A stretch of DNA of 64,000 nucleotides from Dysgonomonadaceae bacterium zrk40 (GCA_016916535.1 CP070276.1:1612001-1676000); one strand, 5' to 3'; shown: positions 8,548 through 18,081, counted from the stretch's first letter. A program made the numbers and translations. Notes: generated by a model from the sequence alone, not told the origin.

Positions 8548-9405
8548 ATGACTCACAATTTATTAAAAGGCAAAAGAGGAATCATCTTCGGTGCGCTGAA
8601 TGAGATGTCCATCGCATGGAAGGTGGCTGAAAGAGCCGTGGAAGAGGGTGCCATCATCACCCTGTCGAACACACCGGTTGCGGTACGCATGGGCGACACC
8701 AACAAACTGGGAGAGAAACTGAACGCGGAGATCCTGCCGGCAGACGCCACCAACGTGGAGGACCTGGAAATGGTCTTCACCAAATCGATGGAGATTCTGG
8801 GTGGCAAGATCGATTTCGTGCTGCACTCCATCGGCATGTCACCCAACGTGCGCAAGAAAAGAACCTACGACGACCTCGACTACGATATGCTGGCCAAGAC
8901 GCTCGACATTTCGGCCATCTCTTTCCACAAGATGCTGCAGGTAGCCCGCAAGCTGGATGCCGTGGAACGGGGTGGCTCGATGCTGGCACTGACCTACGTG
9001 GCGGCACAGCGCGTTTTCTACGGATACAACGACATGGCCGATGCCAAGGCACTGCTGGAGTCAATTACCCGTAGCTTCGGCTACATCTACGGTCGCGACA
9101 AGGGGGTACGTGTGAACACCATCTCACAGTCGCCCACCATGACCACCGCCGGCAGCGGCGTGAAAGGGATGACAGACCTGATGGACTTCTCCGAGCGAAT
9201 GTCGCCCATCGGAAATGCCGATGCAGATGATGCGGCCGACTACTGCATCGTGATGTTCTCCGACCTCACCCGCAAGGTGACCATGCAGAACCTCTTCAAC
9301 GACGGCGGCTTCTCCAGCATGGGCATGAGTTTGCGGGCCATGAAGCAGTACAGCAACGGCCTGGATGAGAACCGCGACGAGAACGGCAACGTGATTTACG
9401 GTTAA
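8548..9405 (+). CDS. fabI: Enoyl-[acyl-carrier-protein] reductase (NADH), FabI
   Basis: 285 residues from the chosen ATG at 8548 (MTHNLLKGKRGIIFGALNE). An ATG at 8512 would add 12 residues with no counterpart in the family. FabI is an SDR enzyme that reduces the enoyl-ACP double bond in each fatty-acid elongation cycle and is the target of triclosan-type inhibitors. The NAD-binding N-terminus IIFGALNEMSIAWKVAE and the FabI-type catalytic Tyr-x6-Lys (YNDMADAK within RVFYGYNDMADAKALL) are present, as is the substrate-loop region ISQSPTMTTAGSG. The gene ends before a perfect 24-bp palindrome terminator at 9432-9455, so it is probably monocistronic. Confidence 0.95.
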   Translation: MTHNLLKGKRGIIFGALNEMSIAWKVAERAVEEGAIITLSNTPVAVRMGDTNKLGEKLNAEILPADATNVEDLEMVFTKSMEILGGKIDFVLHSIGMSPNVRKKRTYDDLDYDMLAKTLDISAISFHKMLQVARKLDAVERGGSMLALTYVAAQRVFYGYNDMADAKALLESITRSFGYIYGRDKGVRVNTISQSPTMTTAGSGVKGMTDLMDFSERMSPIGNADADDAADYCIVMFSDLTRKVTMQNLFNDGGFSSMGMSLRAMKQYSNGLDENRDENGNVIYG

Positions 9406-9431
9406 TTACGGTTCTGTCAGACAAATAATTT

Positions 9432-9462
9432 AGCTTCCGTCGGCCGACGGAAGCTTTTTTTT
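9432..9462 (+). terminator. Intrinsic terminator of fabI
   Basis: A perfect 24-bp palindrome (9432-9455, arms AGCTTCCGTCGG/CCGACGGAAGCT) is followed by a run of eight T. It is one of the clearest terminators in the window. Confidence 0.9.
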
Positions 9463-9464
9463 CC

Positions 9465-9472
9465 TACATTTG
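9465..9472 (+). promoter_or_regulatory. -7 element of the threonylcarbamoyl-AMP synthase gene, directly behind the fabI terminator
   Basis: TACATTTG starts 3 nt after the terminator T-run and ends 7 nt before the ATG at 9480. If used, transcription would begin at or within a few nt of the start codon, giving a nearly leaderless mRNA. Confidence 0.5.
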
Positions 9473-9479
9473 CAGGCTT

Positions 9480-10088
9480 ATGATGATCAGAATTTACAAT
9501 GAGAACCCCAATCCGAGGGAGATAGAGAAGGTGGTAGCGGTACTCCGTGAAGGAGGCATCGTGGTCTACCCCACCGACACGCTCTATGGCATCGGTTGCG
9601 ACGCCCTCAATGTGCGGGCGGTGGAAAAGATCTGCGACATGAAGGGGATCAACCCTCAGAAAAGCAACCTCTCCATCATCTGCAACGACCTGAGCATCAT
9701 CAGCGAATATGCCAAGGTGAGCACCCCGGTCTTCAAGCTGATGAAGCGCAACCTGCCGGGTCCCTTCACCTTCATCCTGCCCACCACCTCCTCACTGCCG
9801 AAGATCTACAAGAAGAAAAAAACAGTGGGAATCCGTGTACCGGACAACGACATCATCCGAGAAATCGTTGCCCAGCTGGGCAACCCGGTGCTGAGCACCT
9901 CGGTGGTAGACGAGTTGGAAGAACCGGAATACAGCACCAACCCGGAGTTGATACACGAGAAATGGGAAAGCTTCGCCGATCTGGTGATCGATGGCGGCAC
10001 CGGCGGCAACGAACCTTCCACTGTGGTGGATTGCTCTGACAGTGAACCGGAGATCATCCGACAGGGAAAGGGAGTGTTAAATCTTTGA
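9480..10088 (+). CDS. L-threonylcarbamoyladenylate synthase (TsaC/Sua5/YrdC family)
   Basis: 202 residues, so the short TsaC/YrdC type without the C-terminal Sua5 domain. It makes threonylcarbamoyl-AMP from Thr, bicarbonate and ATP for the t6A37 modification of ANN-decoding tRNAs. The family landmarks are VVYPTDTLYGIGCDALN near residues 30-45, KSNLSIICNDL, LPGPFTFILP, and VGIRVPDN, with the closing nucleotide-site segment PSTVVDCSD. The start may be the ATG at 9480 or the adjacent one at 9483; both keep the conserved core. It is transcribed alone from a promoter squeezed against the fabI terminator. Confidence 0.93.
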   Translation: MMIRIYNENPNPREIEKVVAVLREGGIVVYPTDTLYGIGCDALNVRAVEKICDMKGINPQKSNLSIICNDLSIISEYAKVSTPVFKLMKRNLPGPFTFILPTTSSLPKIYKKKKTVGIRVPDNDIIREIVAQLGNPVLSTSVVDELEEPEYSTNPELIHEKWESFADLVIDGGTGGNEPSTVVDCSDSEPEIIRQGKGVLNL

Positions 10089-10163
10089 AATATCTGCCGT
10101 TTGGATTAAATTCTTATATATATTTACAGTCATAACCACATATACATTCATCAATTCAACCCT

Positions 10164-11885
10164 ATGAAACATCTTTTATATTCCCTATTCACGATGCTGC
10201 TGCTGCTCACGTCGGTCACCTCCTGCAAGGAGAGCGATCCGTTAGTGGATCAGGAAGAGAAGGGGACGCTCATTTCAGCAACATACAGTGCATATTCCTC
10301 CACCTTCATCCTCACTTACAGCAGTGGACAGACCGAAACGGTGACGGCCACTCTCAACCGCAACACCACCCCCCCCTCGGCCTCGGCAGAACTGGAGGAC
10401 GGTACATACCTTTACAGAGCTGATGCCAGTACCTCCGGCAAGGCGACTATCAGCGATGAACCCCCGGTGGTGAACACCAACGCCCACCAGTATGTCAATG
10501 ACTGGATCTACGAGGAGATGTCGCTCTACTATCTCTGGAACACCAAGATACCCTCCAGTCCCGATTTCACCCAATTTCCGGCCGATTTCTTCGACTCAAT
10601 CTTGAACAAGTACAACGCCACCTCGAACCCTGACGGCGACCGCTTCTCCTGGATACAGGAAAATTATACCGATCTGCTGAAAAGTCTCACAGGCGTGAGC
10701 TCCGATGAAATCGGTTTCGAATACATCTTTGTAAGAGTAACCGAGACCCAATATTATGCATTGGTGCTCTACCCCCGCAAAAACACTGATGCTGAGACTA
10801 AGGGAATCACCAGGGGTCGCTTTGTGACCAAGATCAACGGGCAGAACATCACTTCGTCCAACTACCAGGATCTGTTTGGCGGTACCGGCAGCAAGACACT
10901 GAGTATGGCTGACTGGACGCTGGACAGCAGCGTAGGTCCTGAGGATGAAGATTACCCGAGTTACAAGCTGACCAACTCAAATGATGTGACCATCCAGATG
11001 CACAGCAATTATGCCGAGAACCCCATCTATATGGATAGTGTCTATACCGTGGGCAGCCAAAAGGTGGGCTACCTGGTATACAACTTCTTCGCACGGGACA
11101 ACGGCGATGACAGCAACAGCTACGACAAGCAGTTGATGGACCGGCTGAGTAGCATACAGTCGCAGGGAATCACCGACATGGTACTCGATCTGCGCTACAA
11201 CGGCGGCGGTGCGGTCTCCTCGGCGATTGCGCTCTCCAGCGCACTGGTGAAGGATCGCTCAACCGACAACATCCTGGTCACCTCAGAGTACAACAGCATC
11301 ATACACAACTCAATGAGAAATAAATATGGTGCAGACTACAACAAAGAGTACTTCATCGACAAGATAGAGGGGACCAGCTATCAAATCCCGGCGATGAACC
11401 TGCCGCGCCTTTACGTCCTGGTGAAAGACTGGACCGCCTCGGCGAGCGAGTTCGTGATCAACGGACTGAGCCCCTATATGGAGGTGACCCTGATAGGAGA
11501 GACCACTTACGGCAAGAACGTTGGCTCCACAAGCATCTACGAGGAGGACGACCCGAAAAACAAGTGGGGCATGCAACCCATCATCGTGCGCTATGCCAAC
11601 AGCTTGGGCTTCTCCGATTTCACTGCCGGCTTCACTCCCGACTACGAGGTGGATGAGTTTGCAGATCTCTACCTCTACCCCTTCGGAGACAGCAACGACC
11701 CGATGCTGGGAAAGGCGCTCTCCCTGATTACCGGCACCACACGCAGCAGTAGTGCCAAAGCGCTGCATACACCTTTCCGTTCCTCGCAAGTAGAACGCAT
11801 GACTTCCGAACGGATGTTGAAACCTCATCGATTCGATATGCAGGATGATGTCTGGGGTGATGAGATCAGGAAGTTGATGAAGTAA
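10164..11885 (+). CDS. S41-family (C-terminal processing) peptidase, lipoprotein
   Basis: 573 residues. The signal peptide ends in a lipobox (SVTS-C21), so it should be anchored in the envelope. Residues about 105-215 are an N-terminal helical region, and about 215-250 (GITRGRFVTKINGQN) look like a PDZ domain. The serine-lysine catalytic core follows: MVLDLRYNGGGAVSSA, the serine loop DWTASASEFVINGL and the lysine loop GETTYGKNVGS. The family cleaves proteins or peptides near their C-termini, but its substrate here is unknown. The tail after about residue 525 is not part of the core. It is flanked by a convergent dus gene with a shared bidirectional terminator at 11907-11944. Confidence 0.9.
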   Translation: MKHLLYSLFTMLLLLTSVTSCKESDPLVDQEEKGTLISATYSAYSSTFILTYSSGQTETVTATLNRNTTPPSASAELEDGTYLYRADASTSGKATISDEPPVVNTNAHQYVNDWIYEEMSLYYLWNTKIPSSPDFTQFPADFFDSILNKYNATSNPDGDRFSWIQENYTDLLKSLTGVSSDEIGFEYIFVRVTETQYYALVLYPRKNTDAETKGITRGRFVTKINGQNITSSNYQDLFGGTGSKTLSMADWTLDSSVGPEDEDYPSYKLTNSNDVTIQMHSNYAENPIYMDSVYTVGSQKVGYLVYNFFARDNGDDSNSYDKQLMDRLSSIQSQGITDMVLDLRYNGGGAVSSAIALSSALVKDRSTDNILVTSEYNSIIHNSMRNKYGADYNKEYFIDKIEGTSYQIPAMNLPRLYVLVKDWTASASEFVINGLSPYMEVTLIGETTYGKNVGSTSIYEEDDPKNKWGMQPIIVRYANSLGFSDFTAGFTPDYEVDEFADLYLYPFGDSNDPMLGKALSLITGTTRSSSAKALHTPFRSSQVERMTSERMLKPHRFDMQDDVWGDEIRKLMK

Positions 11886-11906
11886 TACACTTCTCTGCCA
11901 CAAAAT

Positions 11907-11944
11907 AAAACGAGGGTGAATCGATTCTGATTCACCCTCGTTTT
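11907..11944. terminator. Bidirectional terminator between the S41 peptidase and dus genes
   Basis: Arms AAAACGAGGGTGAA and TTCACCCTCGTTTT enclose the loop TCGATTCTGA; A-run and T-run lie on both flanks, so it can serve both convergent genes. Confidence 0.88.
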
Positions 11945-11957
11945 GTATTACACGATC

Positions 11958-12944
11958 CTACTTTACTTCATACTTCTCCTGTATCTCATCCATGATGCCG
12001 AAAAGTTCTTCCAGCGTATTGGCACGCAACATCGCGATGCGGGTTGCCTTGAAGTCGGGGATCCCCTTGAAGATGGGGCTGGCAGCCAGGTGGCGTCGGT
12101 TGTGCAGGATACCCCTGATTTCATCGGTGCGCTCCACGCTTTGCTGAATCTGCTCTTTCAGGATATCGAGATACCATTGGAAAGATTTTTTAGGCAGGTG
12201 TTCACCGGTTTTGAGGTAATGCTTTACCTCCTCGAAGAACCAAGGCTGTCCGATGCTGCCGCGGCCGATCATCACCGCATCCACACCCGTTTCATCGAAC
12301 CGTTGGCGGCACCCCTCCACGGTGGTCACATCGCCGTTACCGATGATGGGAATCGTCATGCGGGGGTTGTTCTTCACCGCAGCGATCAGGCTCCAGTCCG
12401 CCTCCCCCTTGTACATCTGCGCACGGGTGCGCCCGTGCAGGGTAAGGGCCGCTATGCCACAATCCTGTAGCTGTTCCGCCAGCTCCACGATGATTTTCGA
12501 GTTGTCGTCCCACCCCAGCCGGGTCTTGACCGTCACAGGCTTCTTCACCGCCCTCACTACCTTCTCGGTGATCTCAAGCATCACATCAGGGGTGCGCATC
12601 ATCCCGGAACCGGCACCACGTCCGGCAATCTTCTTCACCGGGCAGCCGAAGTTAATGTCAATCAGGTCGGGATCCGCCTCCTCACAGATCTTTGCTGCCT
12701 CCACCATCGCGTCGGGGTCGCTGCCGTAGATCTGAATGCCGATAGGTCGTTCCTCTTCACTAAAGAGCGTCTTTGCCTTCGTCTTTTTCACATCGCGAAT
12801 CAGCGCATCGCTCGAGATGAACTCAGTATAGACCATGTCAACACCGAACCGCTTGCAGAGCAGGCGGAAGCCGATATCGGTCACATCTTCCATCGGGGCC
12901 AGGAATACCGGCCGGTCAGGGAACTCCAAATGGGCAATCTTCAT
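11958..12944 (-). CDS. tRNA-dihydrouridine synthase, DusB-like
   Basis: 328 residues, an FMN-dependent TIM-barrel enzyme that reduces uridines in tRNA D-loops. FMN/substrate motifs are visible in order: VFLAPMEDVTDIGFR at the N-terminus, GIQIYGSDPDAM, the catalytic-cysteine motif DINFGCPVKKIAGRGAGSG, VTVKTRLGWDD, LTLHGRTRAQMYKG, IIGNGDVTT and AVMIGRGSIGQPWFF. The helical tRNA-binding C-terminus is complete. It lies 27 bp behind the ArsC/Spx-type gene on the same strand, and together with the fucosidase gene upstream these may form one transcript. Assignment to DusB rather than DusA/C rests on length and the N-terminal motif. Confidence 0.93.
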   Translation of the reverse strand: MKIAHLEFPDRPVFLAPMEDVTDIGFRLLCKRFGVDMVYTEFISSDALIRDVKKTKAKTLFSEEERPIGIQIYGSDPDAMVEAAKICEEADPDLIDINFGCPVKKIAGRGAGSGMMRTPDVMLEITEKVVRAVKKPVTVKTRLGWDDNSKIIVELAEQLQDCGIAALTLHGRTRAQMYKGEADWSLIAAVKNNPRMTIPIIGNGDVTTVEGCRQRFDETGVDAVMIGRGSIGQPWFFEEVKHYLKTGEHLPKKSFQWYLDILKEQIQQSVERTDEIRGILHNRRHLAASPIFKGIPDFKATRIAMLRANTLEELFGIMDEIQEKYEVK

Positions 12945-12971
12945 TCGCTTTTCTTTTTTACCAATATCTTT

Positions 12972-13328
12972 TTAACCCAGCTTCTCCTTCCACTCCTTCT
13001 CGTTGAACCCCACCAGCACGAAATCAGTGGTCACCACCAATGGACGCTTCACCACCATGCCGTTGGATGCGAGGATATCAAGCAGCTCGTCAGAGGTGGC
13101 CGTTTTCACCTTCTCCTTCAGGTTCTCCGATTTGTAGACCTGCCCGGAGGTGTTGAAGAACTTGCTGATGGGCAGTCCGCTGCGACCAACCCACCTTGTG
13201 AGCTCCTCTTTTGTGGGACGTTCCTCCACGATGTGGCGGGAGATGACCTCAACCTGGTTTGCTTCAAGCCATTTGGCCGCCTTGCGGCAGGTGCCGCACG
13301 ATGGATATTGGATAAAGAGTGGTTTCAT
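12972..13328 (-). CDS. ArsC/Spx/YffB-family thioredoxin-fold protein
   Basis: 118 residues from the ATG at 13328 (MKPLFIQYPSCGTCRKAAKW); an ATG at 13346 adds six residues. The CxxC in PSCGTCRKA, the long helix with ELTRWVGRSG, and the C-terminal segment MVVKRPLVVTTDFVLVGF are typical of the ArsC family. The arsenate reductase group normally has the triple-Arg motif near the third position; here VKRP keeps the Arg-Pro. Whether it reduces arsenate, acts as an Spx-like regulator or is a YffB-type GSH-dependent reductase is not decided by sequence. It overlaps no gene and follows the fucosidase by 29 bp. Confidence 0.82.
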   Translation of the reverse strand: MKPLFIQYPSCGTCRKAAKWLEANQVEVISRHIVEERPTKEELTRWVGRSGLPISKFFNTSGQVYKSENLKEKVKTATSDELLDILASNGMVVKRPLVVTTDFVLVGFNEKEWKEKLG

Positions 13329-13357
13329 ATTTTCCTGTGATTTCAATTCTTCTTCGT

Positions 13358-15454
13358 TTAGAGTTTGATCTCAATGTTATTCATTCTCAGGGGAGATACC
13401 TTCGACAGTGGGTTTTTATCGCTCAGCCTGAGCCTGTGCAGCTCCTGGCGGGAAAGCTGCATTGTCGGCAGCTTTTGTGCATAGCGACGCCACTCCCATA
13501 GCGGGGTGAGGCTGTAGCACAACTCCTCCTCAAAGCCGTTGTAATATTTTACAACCAGCTGGTTCAACCCCTTTTGCAATGGGATTAACACCGTTTCTCG
13601 CTGATGGTTCACCCTTTCAGGTGAAAAGTGGGCGGTGAGGTAACGTCCGTTCAGCAGGATATAGACCGCGTTGCCGCTGCCAATCTCCACCGCTGCCAAC
13701 TGATCACGCGAGGAGTGAATCTCTTGCAGGAAGAGGAGGCTCTCCCGCTCCCCCAAGGGAAGGGTAAGCTTTTCTCCGTACCGGAAATCGGTAACCTGCT
13801 CCCAGTTCTCCTCCAATTCTTGCGCGTTCACTGGTGTTGCACGCTCCTCCTCAAGGAAGCCGAACACCCCGCGTCCCGGCTTTCGGTAAATGGGCCCCCA
13901 TTGCACATCTTTTTCCGATGTCCTGATGGTCTGATAAAGGGATGAGCGTAGTGTCACCTCCTGTCTCGTGACATCCGCCTGCAACAGCAGGCTTTTCCCT
14001 GTTTCATCCTCCGTGAAATAAATTTCAGGGGTGATTTCCTTTTTCTTCGATGCAAACGACCAGTTGTATGCGAGCAGGCTCTTGTAGCCGGCGTAATAGT
14101 TGAGACTGGAGTGACCGAATTCACACTCCGCATTGCTCGGCATAAGTATACCGTTGTTCACCACATTTTCCGGGATGACACTGAAGCCGTCACGGAAGGC
14201 CACCTTCAACACCTCATAGGAGGAGGTAAACTGTTGGGGCAAGACAATATGGGTTGTGGTCTCTTTACCGCCCCTGGATATGAAACGTAACGACTCTCCG
14301 GAGGAGAGCAACCGTACCGAACCAATCTTCGCATCCAGATGATCCAGTTCAATCTCTTTTCCGGCATACTCCCGCTTCACGAAGAGATAGAGCGCATCCT
14401 TACTGGCGGTCACCTCTCCCCAGGGGAAAGAACGGTGAAAAGGAGCAGCCCGTCTGCCGTAGATCGCCTCACCGTTGGCTTGAAGCCATCGTCCCATCGC
14501 CTGCAGCAGCTCCTGCTCAAAAGGCACTAGGCTACCATCTCCTCGCGGACCGATATTGAGCAGGTAATTGCCCCCACGGCTCACCACCTTGATCAGACTT
14601 TCGATCTTTTCCTCCACCTTCGACTGCAGGGCACCCCGCTCCTGCCAGGAGCGGTAACCCCATGTCTCATCAAACACCGAGGCAGCAGTCTGCCAAGGCA
14701 CAGAGAGGCTGTAGTCAGGGTACTCGTTGTCGGCCATCACACTGAAGTCCACAAAATCATTGCCCAGCCTGCCGCTGATCATGCAACCCGGCTGTAAACG
14801 GTTCACCAGCTCATAGAGCCCTTTGCTTTGCTCCGGTGTGAGCGATCCCATGTCGAACCATATCTCGGAGAGATCACCATAGCGGGTCATGATCTCCTCC
14901 ACCTGCTTCAGGTTGTAGGCGTAATGCTCAGGGGTGAGCGGGTCGGCGTTGTGACTGGAGATGGGATAGGCGTGAGGGTAATGCCAGTCGATCAGCGAGA
15001 AATAGACACCAAACCCGATGCCACCCCGTGCGCAGGCATCGGCCAGCTCTTTCATCAGATCACGCCCGTAAGGGGTAGCATCCACAATGTTGAAACCGGT
15101 ATATTGCGAGTGGTACATGCAGAAGCCATCGTGATGTTTCGAGGTGAAGACAATCGAGCGCATTCCCGCTTCCTTGGCCAGCGTTACCACCGCATCGGGA
15201 TCCCACTGCTCCGGGTTGAACTGCTTGACACTGTTTCCATACCAGTCGCTGAAGATGCCCGCAAACGACTGGATCTGTTCGCTGTAGCCTCTTTTTACCG
15301 GTTGCCCCTCATAGACACCTCCATAGACTGAATAGAGCCCAAAGTGGATGAACATCGAGAATTTCCGGTCGAGCCACTCTTGCGACGGTTTCTGTTGTGC
15401 CGACAACAGGAGGGTGGAGCTAACCAGCAAAAGAAGGATTGCTTTGTACTTCAT
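13358..15454 (-). CDS. GH29 alpha-L-fucosidase, exported
   Basis: 698 residues from the ATG at 15454. A frame upstream to 15562 adds 36 residues without a signal sequence and overlaps the promoter, so it is rejected. A signal peptide (AILLLLVSSTLLLSAQQ) precedes the GH29 catalytic TIM-barrel. Conserved sites are SMFIHFGLYSVYGG with H37, TSKHHDGFCMYHS (107-115) and the nucleophile D201 in LSEIWFDMGS. A C-terminal region of about 350 residues includes beta-sandwich segments. The family hydrolyses terminal alpha-L-fucose with retention, so the enzyme likely trims host or plant glycans outside the cytoplasm. No SusC/D pair is adjacent. Confidence 0.93.
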   Translation of the reverse strand: MKYKAILLLLVSSTLLLSAQQKPSQEWLDRKFSMFIHFGLYSVYGGVYEGQPVKRGYSEQIQSFAGIFSDWYGNSVKQFNPEQWDPDAVVTLAKEAGMRSIVFTSKHHDGFCMYHSQYTGFNIVDATPYGRDLMKELADACARGGIGFGVYFSLIDWHYPHAYPISSHNADPLTPEHYAYNLKQVEEIMTRYGDLSEIWFDMGSLTPEQSKGLYELVNRLQPGCMISGRLGNDFVDFSVMADNEYPDYSLSVPWQTAASVFDETWGYRSWQERGALQSKVEEKIESLIKVVSRGGNYLLNIGPRGDGSLVPFEQELLQAMGRWLQANGEAIYGRRAAPFHRSFPWGEVTASKDALYLFVKREYAGKEIELDHLDAKIGSVRLLSSGESLRFISRGGKETTTHIVLPQQFTSSYEVLKVAFRDGFSVIPENVVNNGILMPSNAECEFGHSSLNYYAGYKSLLAYNWSFASKKKEITPEIYFTEDETGKSLLLQADVTRQEVTLRSSLYQTIRTSEKDVQWGPIYRKPGRGVFGFLEEERATPVNAQELEENWEQVTDFRYGEKLTLPLGERESLLFLQEIHSSRDQLAAVEIGSGNAVYILLNGRYLTAHFSPERVNHQRETVLIPLQKGLNQLVVKYYNGFEEELCYSLTPLWEWRRYAQKLPTMQLSRQELHRLRLSDKNPLSKVSPLRMNNIEIKL

Positions 15455-15473
15455 AGCGTGGGGTTTGAGGGGA

Positions 15474-15505
15474 CAAAAATAGCGAATAAAACGAGAACTG
15501 GCAAA
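15474..15505 (-). promoter_or_regulatory. Promoter of the fucosidase gene
   Basis: On the minus strand: TTTG (15505-15502), exactly 20 bp, then TATTTTTG (15481-15474). The expected start point near 15468 leaves about 14 nt before the ATG at 15454. Confidence 0.68.
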
Positions 15506-15591
15506 CTGGCATGGTCGGGAGCGTTCTCCACTATCCCCTACAATGGCCACAAAAAACTGCAAATCGGTTCTATTTTACCCATAAATAGCGA

Positions 15592-15622
15592 TTGCAGGCT
15601 TGTTGTCACAAGTATAATTTTG
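15592..15622 (+). promoter_or_regulatory. Promoter of the XusA-like receptor operon
   Basis: TTG (15592-15594), 20 bp, TAATTTTG (15615-15622), then about 20 nt of leader before the ATG at 15649. No clear Fur-type palindrome was found by eye. Confidence 0.6.
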
Positions 15623-15648
15623 CAGGGTAGATTAGAGATCTGCCCAAA

Positions 15649-18081
15649 ATGAAAATCAGTGTGAAGCAATTATATACATTATTGTTCTTTGTTTTTTATT
15701 CCTTTACCCTCGTCACCTTAGCCCAGACAGGCACAATAAGGGGAACGCTGCAGTTTGAAGATGGCACCCCCGTAGTGGCTGCGGTAGTCTATGTTCAGGC
15801 ACTGGAACTGCATAGTGTGACCGACCTGAACGGCCAGTACGAACTGAAGGGAATCCCCTATGGCACCTATCAGGTAGAGGTACGATCCATTGAAACCCAG
15901 AAAAGTGTAACCCCTGTCACCGTAAACCAATCGTTGGTCACCTTCTCCCCGCTGCTCAGAGAGAGCAGCTACCAATTGGGTGAGGTGATCGTGAAAGGTG
16001 CTACCGAGAAGCGAATCATCGAGACCAAAGGATTTGCAGTGAATGTAATTGAAACCGAGCAGGAGGGGCTTAAAAACATTCAGACCAACGACCTCCTCAA
16101 CAGGAGTGTGGGGGTCACCGTTCGCCAGAATGGAGGATTGGGCTCGGCGGTCAACTACAACCTGAACGGCATGTCGGGCAACTCGGTTCGCATCTTCGTG
16201 GACGACATCCCGATCTCAGCATATGGATCCTCCTTCAGTCTCAACAGCATTCCCCCGTCACTGATTGAACGTATCGAGGTCTACAAAGGGGTGATTCCTT
16301 CCCACTTGACCGATGATGCGCTGGGCGGGGCCATCAACGTGGTATTGAAGAAGAACATGCGCAACAGTCTCTCGGCATCGCTCTCCTACGGTTCCTTCAA
16401 CACCTCTCAGGCAAACATCGACGGTCGTTACCGTGACGAAAGAACAGGCTTCACCCTTAACCTCTCCGGGTTCCACAACTATTCCGACAACGACTATGAG
16501 GTGTGGGGGAAGTTCGTGCGCAACATCCTCCCCAACGGGCGCTATGAGTATGTACGTGCCAAACGGTTCAACGATGCCTATCGTTCAGCGGGGGGCCGCA
16601 TAGAGTTGGGGTTCACCAATGTGGTCTGGGCCAATCAGTTCTTCGTGGGATACAACGGCTCGGACGATTACAACGAGATACAGCATGGCACCTACATGTC
16701 AATCCCCTACATTGGACGCTTCTCCGAGTCTCAATCACATGCCTTCAACCTGCTCTACCGCAAGCAGAACTTTATAGTAAAGGGACTCGACCTGCAGCTC
16801 AGCGCGGTCTTCAGCAACCGCAGCCAGGTGGTGAACGACACGGTGAGATGGAACTACAACTGGTATGGCGAGAAGAGCCTGGGGCTTTACGGCGATCCCA
16901 TCCTGCGGCCGAACGGTGCGCAGCAGGGTGCCCCCACCATCAGCCATACCGACCGGGATGTCTTCACCCTTCGATCGGGACTTGCTTACACGATAGTGCC
17001 ACGTCACAAGGTGCTGATTAACCATTCCTATTACACCATCGACCGGCGGGAGTTTGATGAGATGCGTTCAGAGGTGGAACAAGCCTTTGTGGGCAGACGC
17101 GATCTTCAGAAGCAAATTGCCACCCTCTCTTATGAGATGACCTCCCACGGTGATCGCCTGCGCAGCAACCTCTTTGCAAAATTCTACCGGCAGATGATCG
17201 ACCGGATGGACCCGGTATTGACACTTGACAATGGCGAGCAGGTCCGTACCGAAGAACGGGTGAACAGCACCAGAAAAGCTACCGGCTATGGTCTTGCACT
17301 CTCCTATGCTCTGCTGCCGGAGCTGTTGCTGCTCAGCTCTGCAGAGAAGGCTGTCAGGATGCCCTCAGAGAATGAGGTGTTTGGTAGCATTGGTGAGAAC
17401 ATTGTCGAAAACCCATATATCAACCCCGAGGTGAGCAACAACTTCAACATAGGCTTCAAAGCCGGTGATTACTACATGGGAGCACAGCGTTTCTCCTTCT
17501 CTGCCACCGGCTTTTTAAGGGATACCCGCGACAAGATCGTGCGACAGATCAATCCACGCCTGAACGATGCCATCCAGACCAGCCCCTTTGAGAACCTGGG
17601 CAAAACACAATCGCTGGGCATTGAGGCGGAAGCCAACTATGCCTACGGCGACAAGCTGAGCCTGTTGTTCAACCTCTCCCGTTTCAACACCCTCTTCAAC
17701 ATGAAAGAGGATGCCGGCGGCAACCGGCTCGATTATTACCGGAAGCAGATGCCCAACGAACCCTGGTTCACATTCAACAGTACGGCGCAATACACCCTCT
17801 TCAACCTCCTGCAAAAACGATCGCAACTCCACATTCATTATAGCTTCCGTTTTGTTGAGAGCTTCCAGACCACTTGGCTCGATATTGAAGATTTTAGGGT
17901 GCCCCGCCAGTTCATCCAGGATGCCGGATTCAGCTATCTATTTCCGGGAAAGAAATTTGTGGTCAGCTTCGATGTCAGGAACCTCTTCGACCGACAGGTG
18001 TACGACAATTTTGCCGTACAGAAACCGGGTAGGGCGTTTTACCTCAAGCTGAACTACACCATCAATCACATCAACATATAA
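15649..18081 (+). CDS. TonB-dependent outer-membrane receptor, XusA-like (xenosiderophore/iron uptake)
   Basis: 810 residues. Order: signal peptide ending near VTLAQT, a carboxypeptidase-regulatory-like domain (GTIRGTLQFEDGTPVVAAVV), the plug (LLNRSVGVTVRQNGGLGSAVNYNL through VYKGVIPSHLTDDALGGAINVVLK, with the DALGGAIN signature), and a full 22-strand-type barrel ending in the aromatic PGRAFYLKLNYTINHINI. It begins a tight operon with a DUF4374 lipoprotein, a Spy-like lipoprotein and a PepSY membrane protein. That gene order is the XusABC system of Bacteroides, which uses enterobactin-type siderophores made by other bacteria. The XusA assignment therefore rests mainly on neighbours. Confidence 0.88.
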   Translation: MKISVKQLYTLLFFVFYSFTLVTLAQTGTIRGTLQFEDGTPVVAAVVYVQALELHSVTDLNGQYELKGIPYGTYQVEVRSIETQKSVTPVTVNQSLVTFSPLLRESSYQLGEVIVKGATEKRIIETKGFAVNVIETEQEGLKNIQTNDLLNRSVGVTVRQNGGLGSAVNYNLNGMSGNSVRIFVDDIPISAYGSSFSLNSIPPSLIERIEVYKGVIPSHLTDDALGGAINVVLKKNMRNSLSASLSYGSFNTSQANIDGRYRDERTGFTLNLSGFHNYSDNDYEVWGKFVRNILPNGRYEYVRAKRFNDAYRSAGGRIELGFTNVVWANQFFVGYNGSDDYNEIQHGTYMSIPYIGRFSESQSHAFNLLYRKQNFIVKGLDLQLSAVFSNRSQVVNDTVRWNYNWYGEKSLGLYGDPILRPNGAQQGAPTISHTDRDVFTLRSGLAYTIVPRHKVLINHSYYTIDRREFDEMRSEVEQAFVGRRDLQKQIATLSYEMTSHGDRLRSNLFAKFYRQMIDRMDPVLTLDNGEQVRTEERVNSTRKATGYGLALSYALLPELLLLSSAEKAVRMPSENEVFGSIGENIVENPYINPEVSNNFNIGFKAGDYYMGAQRFSFSATGFLRDTRDKIVRQINPRLNDAIQTSPFENLGKTQSLGIEAEANYAYGDKLSLLFNLSRFNTLFNMKEDAGGNRLDYYRKQMPNEPWFTFNSTAQYTLFNLLQKRSQLHIHYSFRFVESFQTTWLDIEDFRVPRQFIQDAGFSYLFPGKKFVVSFDVRNLFDRQVYDNFAVQKPGRAFYLKLNYTINHINI

